Source: an uncultured Collinsella sp.
GTDB lineage: Bacteria; Actinomycetota; Coriobacteriia; Coriobacteriales; Coriobacteriaceae
DNA length: 14,642 bases
Reading direction: 5' to 3'
Assembly: GCA_958354105.1 (NCBI GenBank)
Contig: CATWVA010000042.1
Span: forward strand, 1 to 14,642
The notes below the pieces were generated by a model, which had not been told where the DNA came from, ran no database searches, and worked only from the letters and a program-made list of their open reading frames with translations. The position numbers and the translations under genes were made by a program. Positions 13,607 through 14,642 of this stretch are shown one piece after another. The number at the start of each line of letters is the position of its first letter. The stretch's first letter is position 1.

Positions 13607-14642
13607 TAGCTCAGCCTCCCGTGCTCGACCGAAAGCGAGAAATCGGCAAACGCGCAGGTGCTGGCACGGTGGCTTACGAGCACAATGGTCTTGCCGCGGC
13701 GCTTGAGCTCGTCGATCGCCTGCATCACGGACGCCTCGTTGAGGGCATCGAGCGCGCTGGTGGGCTCGTCGAGCAAGATGAAAGGCGCGTCGTTGAGGAA
13801 GATGCGCGCAAGGCCGATGCGCTGGCGCTCGCCGCCCGAAAGCGAGTCGCCCAGCTCGGCAACGGGCGTGTCGAGACCCTGCGGCAGGCGGTCGATGAGG
13901 GCGGTAAGCGAAGCGGAGCGGCAAGCGTCGAGCAGCTCGGCATCGGTGGCGCTGGCGTGCGCAACCAGCAGATTCTCGCGTACGGTGCCGCAGAACAGAT
14001 GTGTGTCCTGGGTCATATAGGCCTCGTGGCTGCGCAGGCTCGCCGTGTTGATGTGGCGGGCATCGACGCCGCTCACCGTGATGGTGCCAGCTGCGGGGTC
14101 CCAAAAACGCATGAGCAGCTTAAGCAGCGTCGACTTGCCCGAACCCGAGCGCCCCATGATGCAGGTCATGGTACCGGGCGCAAAGGTGCAGGTCACGTCG
14201 TCGAGGATGAGACTCGCAGCGATGTCGTTCGCGACCTGCTCTGTGGCGCCCGCACCGCCCGCGTCCACGCCGCCCACATAGCTAAAGCTCACATGCTCGG
14301 CTGCGGCGCCGGCAAACTCAACGTTCTGTCCATCGGCGACCTCGGCGCACTGGGGCTGCTCGTCGAGCAAATCGAGCACGCGTGCGCCCGAGGCGAGCGT
14401 CTCCTGCAGTGAGGCGCCCAGGCGGCTCACGGCCATCACCGAGCCAAACGACGACACAAAGGTAAAGACGGCGACAAACGCTGCGGCAAAGTCAATCGTT
14501 CCCGCAGCCACCAGCTGCAGCGCACGCCCGAGCATCACCAGATTAGCCACAAGAATAAGCGCATCGGCTACGGCCTCGCTGACCGCCTGGCGGCGCTTGA
14601 GGCGCGCGTCCACGGCGCCGACTTGCTCGGTCAGCTTGCCCA
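13606..14642 (-). CDS. ABC exporter, membrane plus ATPase domain (5' end outside window)
   Basis: The C-terminal 345 codons or so of a fused half-transporter. The frame stays open to the window edge, so the true start and most of the membrane domain lie beyond 14642. Visible first are the last membrane helices (ADALILVANLVMLGRALQLV, then a segment around FAAAFVAVFTFVSSFGSV). The ATPase domain follows: Walker A GRSGSGKST (about 14130-14155), Q-loop MTQDTHLF, signature LSGGERQRIGLAR, Walker B FILLDEPTSALD and H-loop VSHR. All catalytic motifs are intact. About 20 extra residues, Gly/Ala-rich, lie just before Walker A's strand. It belongs to the ABCB/MsbA/CydDC-like exporters and probably works as a dimer. 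The substrate is unknown. It is followed without a gap by the YgbA-family gene. Confidence 0.9.
   Translation of the reverse strand, partial: GKLTEQVGAVDARLKRRQAVSEAVADALILVANLVMLGRALQLVAAGTIDFAAAFVAVFTFVSSFGSVMAVSRLGASLQETLASGARVLDLLDEQPQCAEVADGQNVEFAGAAAEHVSFSYVGGVDAGGAGATEQVANDIAASLILDDVTCTFAPGTMTCIMGRSGSGKSTLLKLLMRFWDPAAGTITVSGVDARHINTASLRSHEAYMTQDTHLFCGTVRENLLVAHASATDAELLDACRSASLTALIDRLPQGLDTPVAELGDSLSGGERQRIGLARIFLNDAPFILLDEPTSALDALNEASVMQAIDELKRRGKTIVLVSHRASTCAFADFSLSVEHGRLS

Noticed and set aside
1..14642. tRNA, rRNA or transposase genes
   Set aside because: No cloverleaf, rRNA core or transposase motif was recognised on either strand by eye.

Overview
The window is a high-GC bacterial stretch. 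Gene content and style (a complete histidine operon with a fused hisZ-hisG gene, a mannose-family PTS, a YgbA-type protein beside an ABC exporter, and short palindromic intergenic repeats) point to an actinobacterium of the class Coriobacteriia, most like Collinsella. This assignment is from memory of that group's gene style, not from a search.

Layout. (1) Positions 1-2607, plus strand: an intrinsic terminator-like hairpin, then the four parts of a mannose-family phosphotransferase system, IIA, IIB, IIC and IID, packed as an operon. (2) 2640-3527, plus: another terminator-like hairpin, then a TIM-barrel sugar isomerase/epimerase with its metal ligands intact. (3) 3613-12007, plus: a possible promoter, a strong 12-bp leader hairpin, and the histidine operon in the order hisZG (one fused gene), hisD, hisC, hisB, hisH, hisA, hisF, hisI, a 75-residue unnamed ORF, hisE. 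Most genes overlap or lie within about 20 bases of each other. The three larger gaps are hisZG-hisD, which is unremarkable, and hisB-hisH and hisF-hisI, which both hold clear inverted repeats. (4) 12003-12141: a compact repeat region between convergent genes, with a 16-bp perfect palindrome inside a tandem imperfect repeat and a 25-bp inverted repeat. (5) 12155-13066, minus: a PHP-family histidinol-phosphatase. (6) 13187-14642, minus: an ABC exporter cut by the window end, overlapping a cysteine-rich YgbA-family gene.

How the genes work together. HisZG, HisE, HisI, HisA, HisF/HisH, HisB and HisC take PRPP and ATP to histidinol phosphate. The operon has no phosphatase gene, and the convergent PHP gene supplies that step. 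HisD completes the route to histidine. The pathway is therefore complete within about 9.4 kb. The PTS would import and phosphorylate a sugar of unknown identity, and the isomerase next to it is a plausible but unproven partner. The ABC exporter and YgbA protein look like one transcription unit.

Most of the window is ordinary metabolism. The least explained parts are the HisZ-HisG fusion with a cysteine cluster in its catalytic half, the small ORF translationally coupled to hisI, and the structured, repeat-like elements placed inside and at the end of the his operon.
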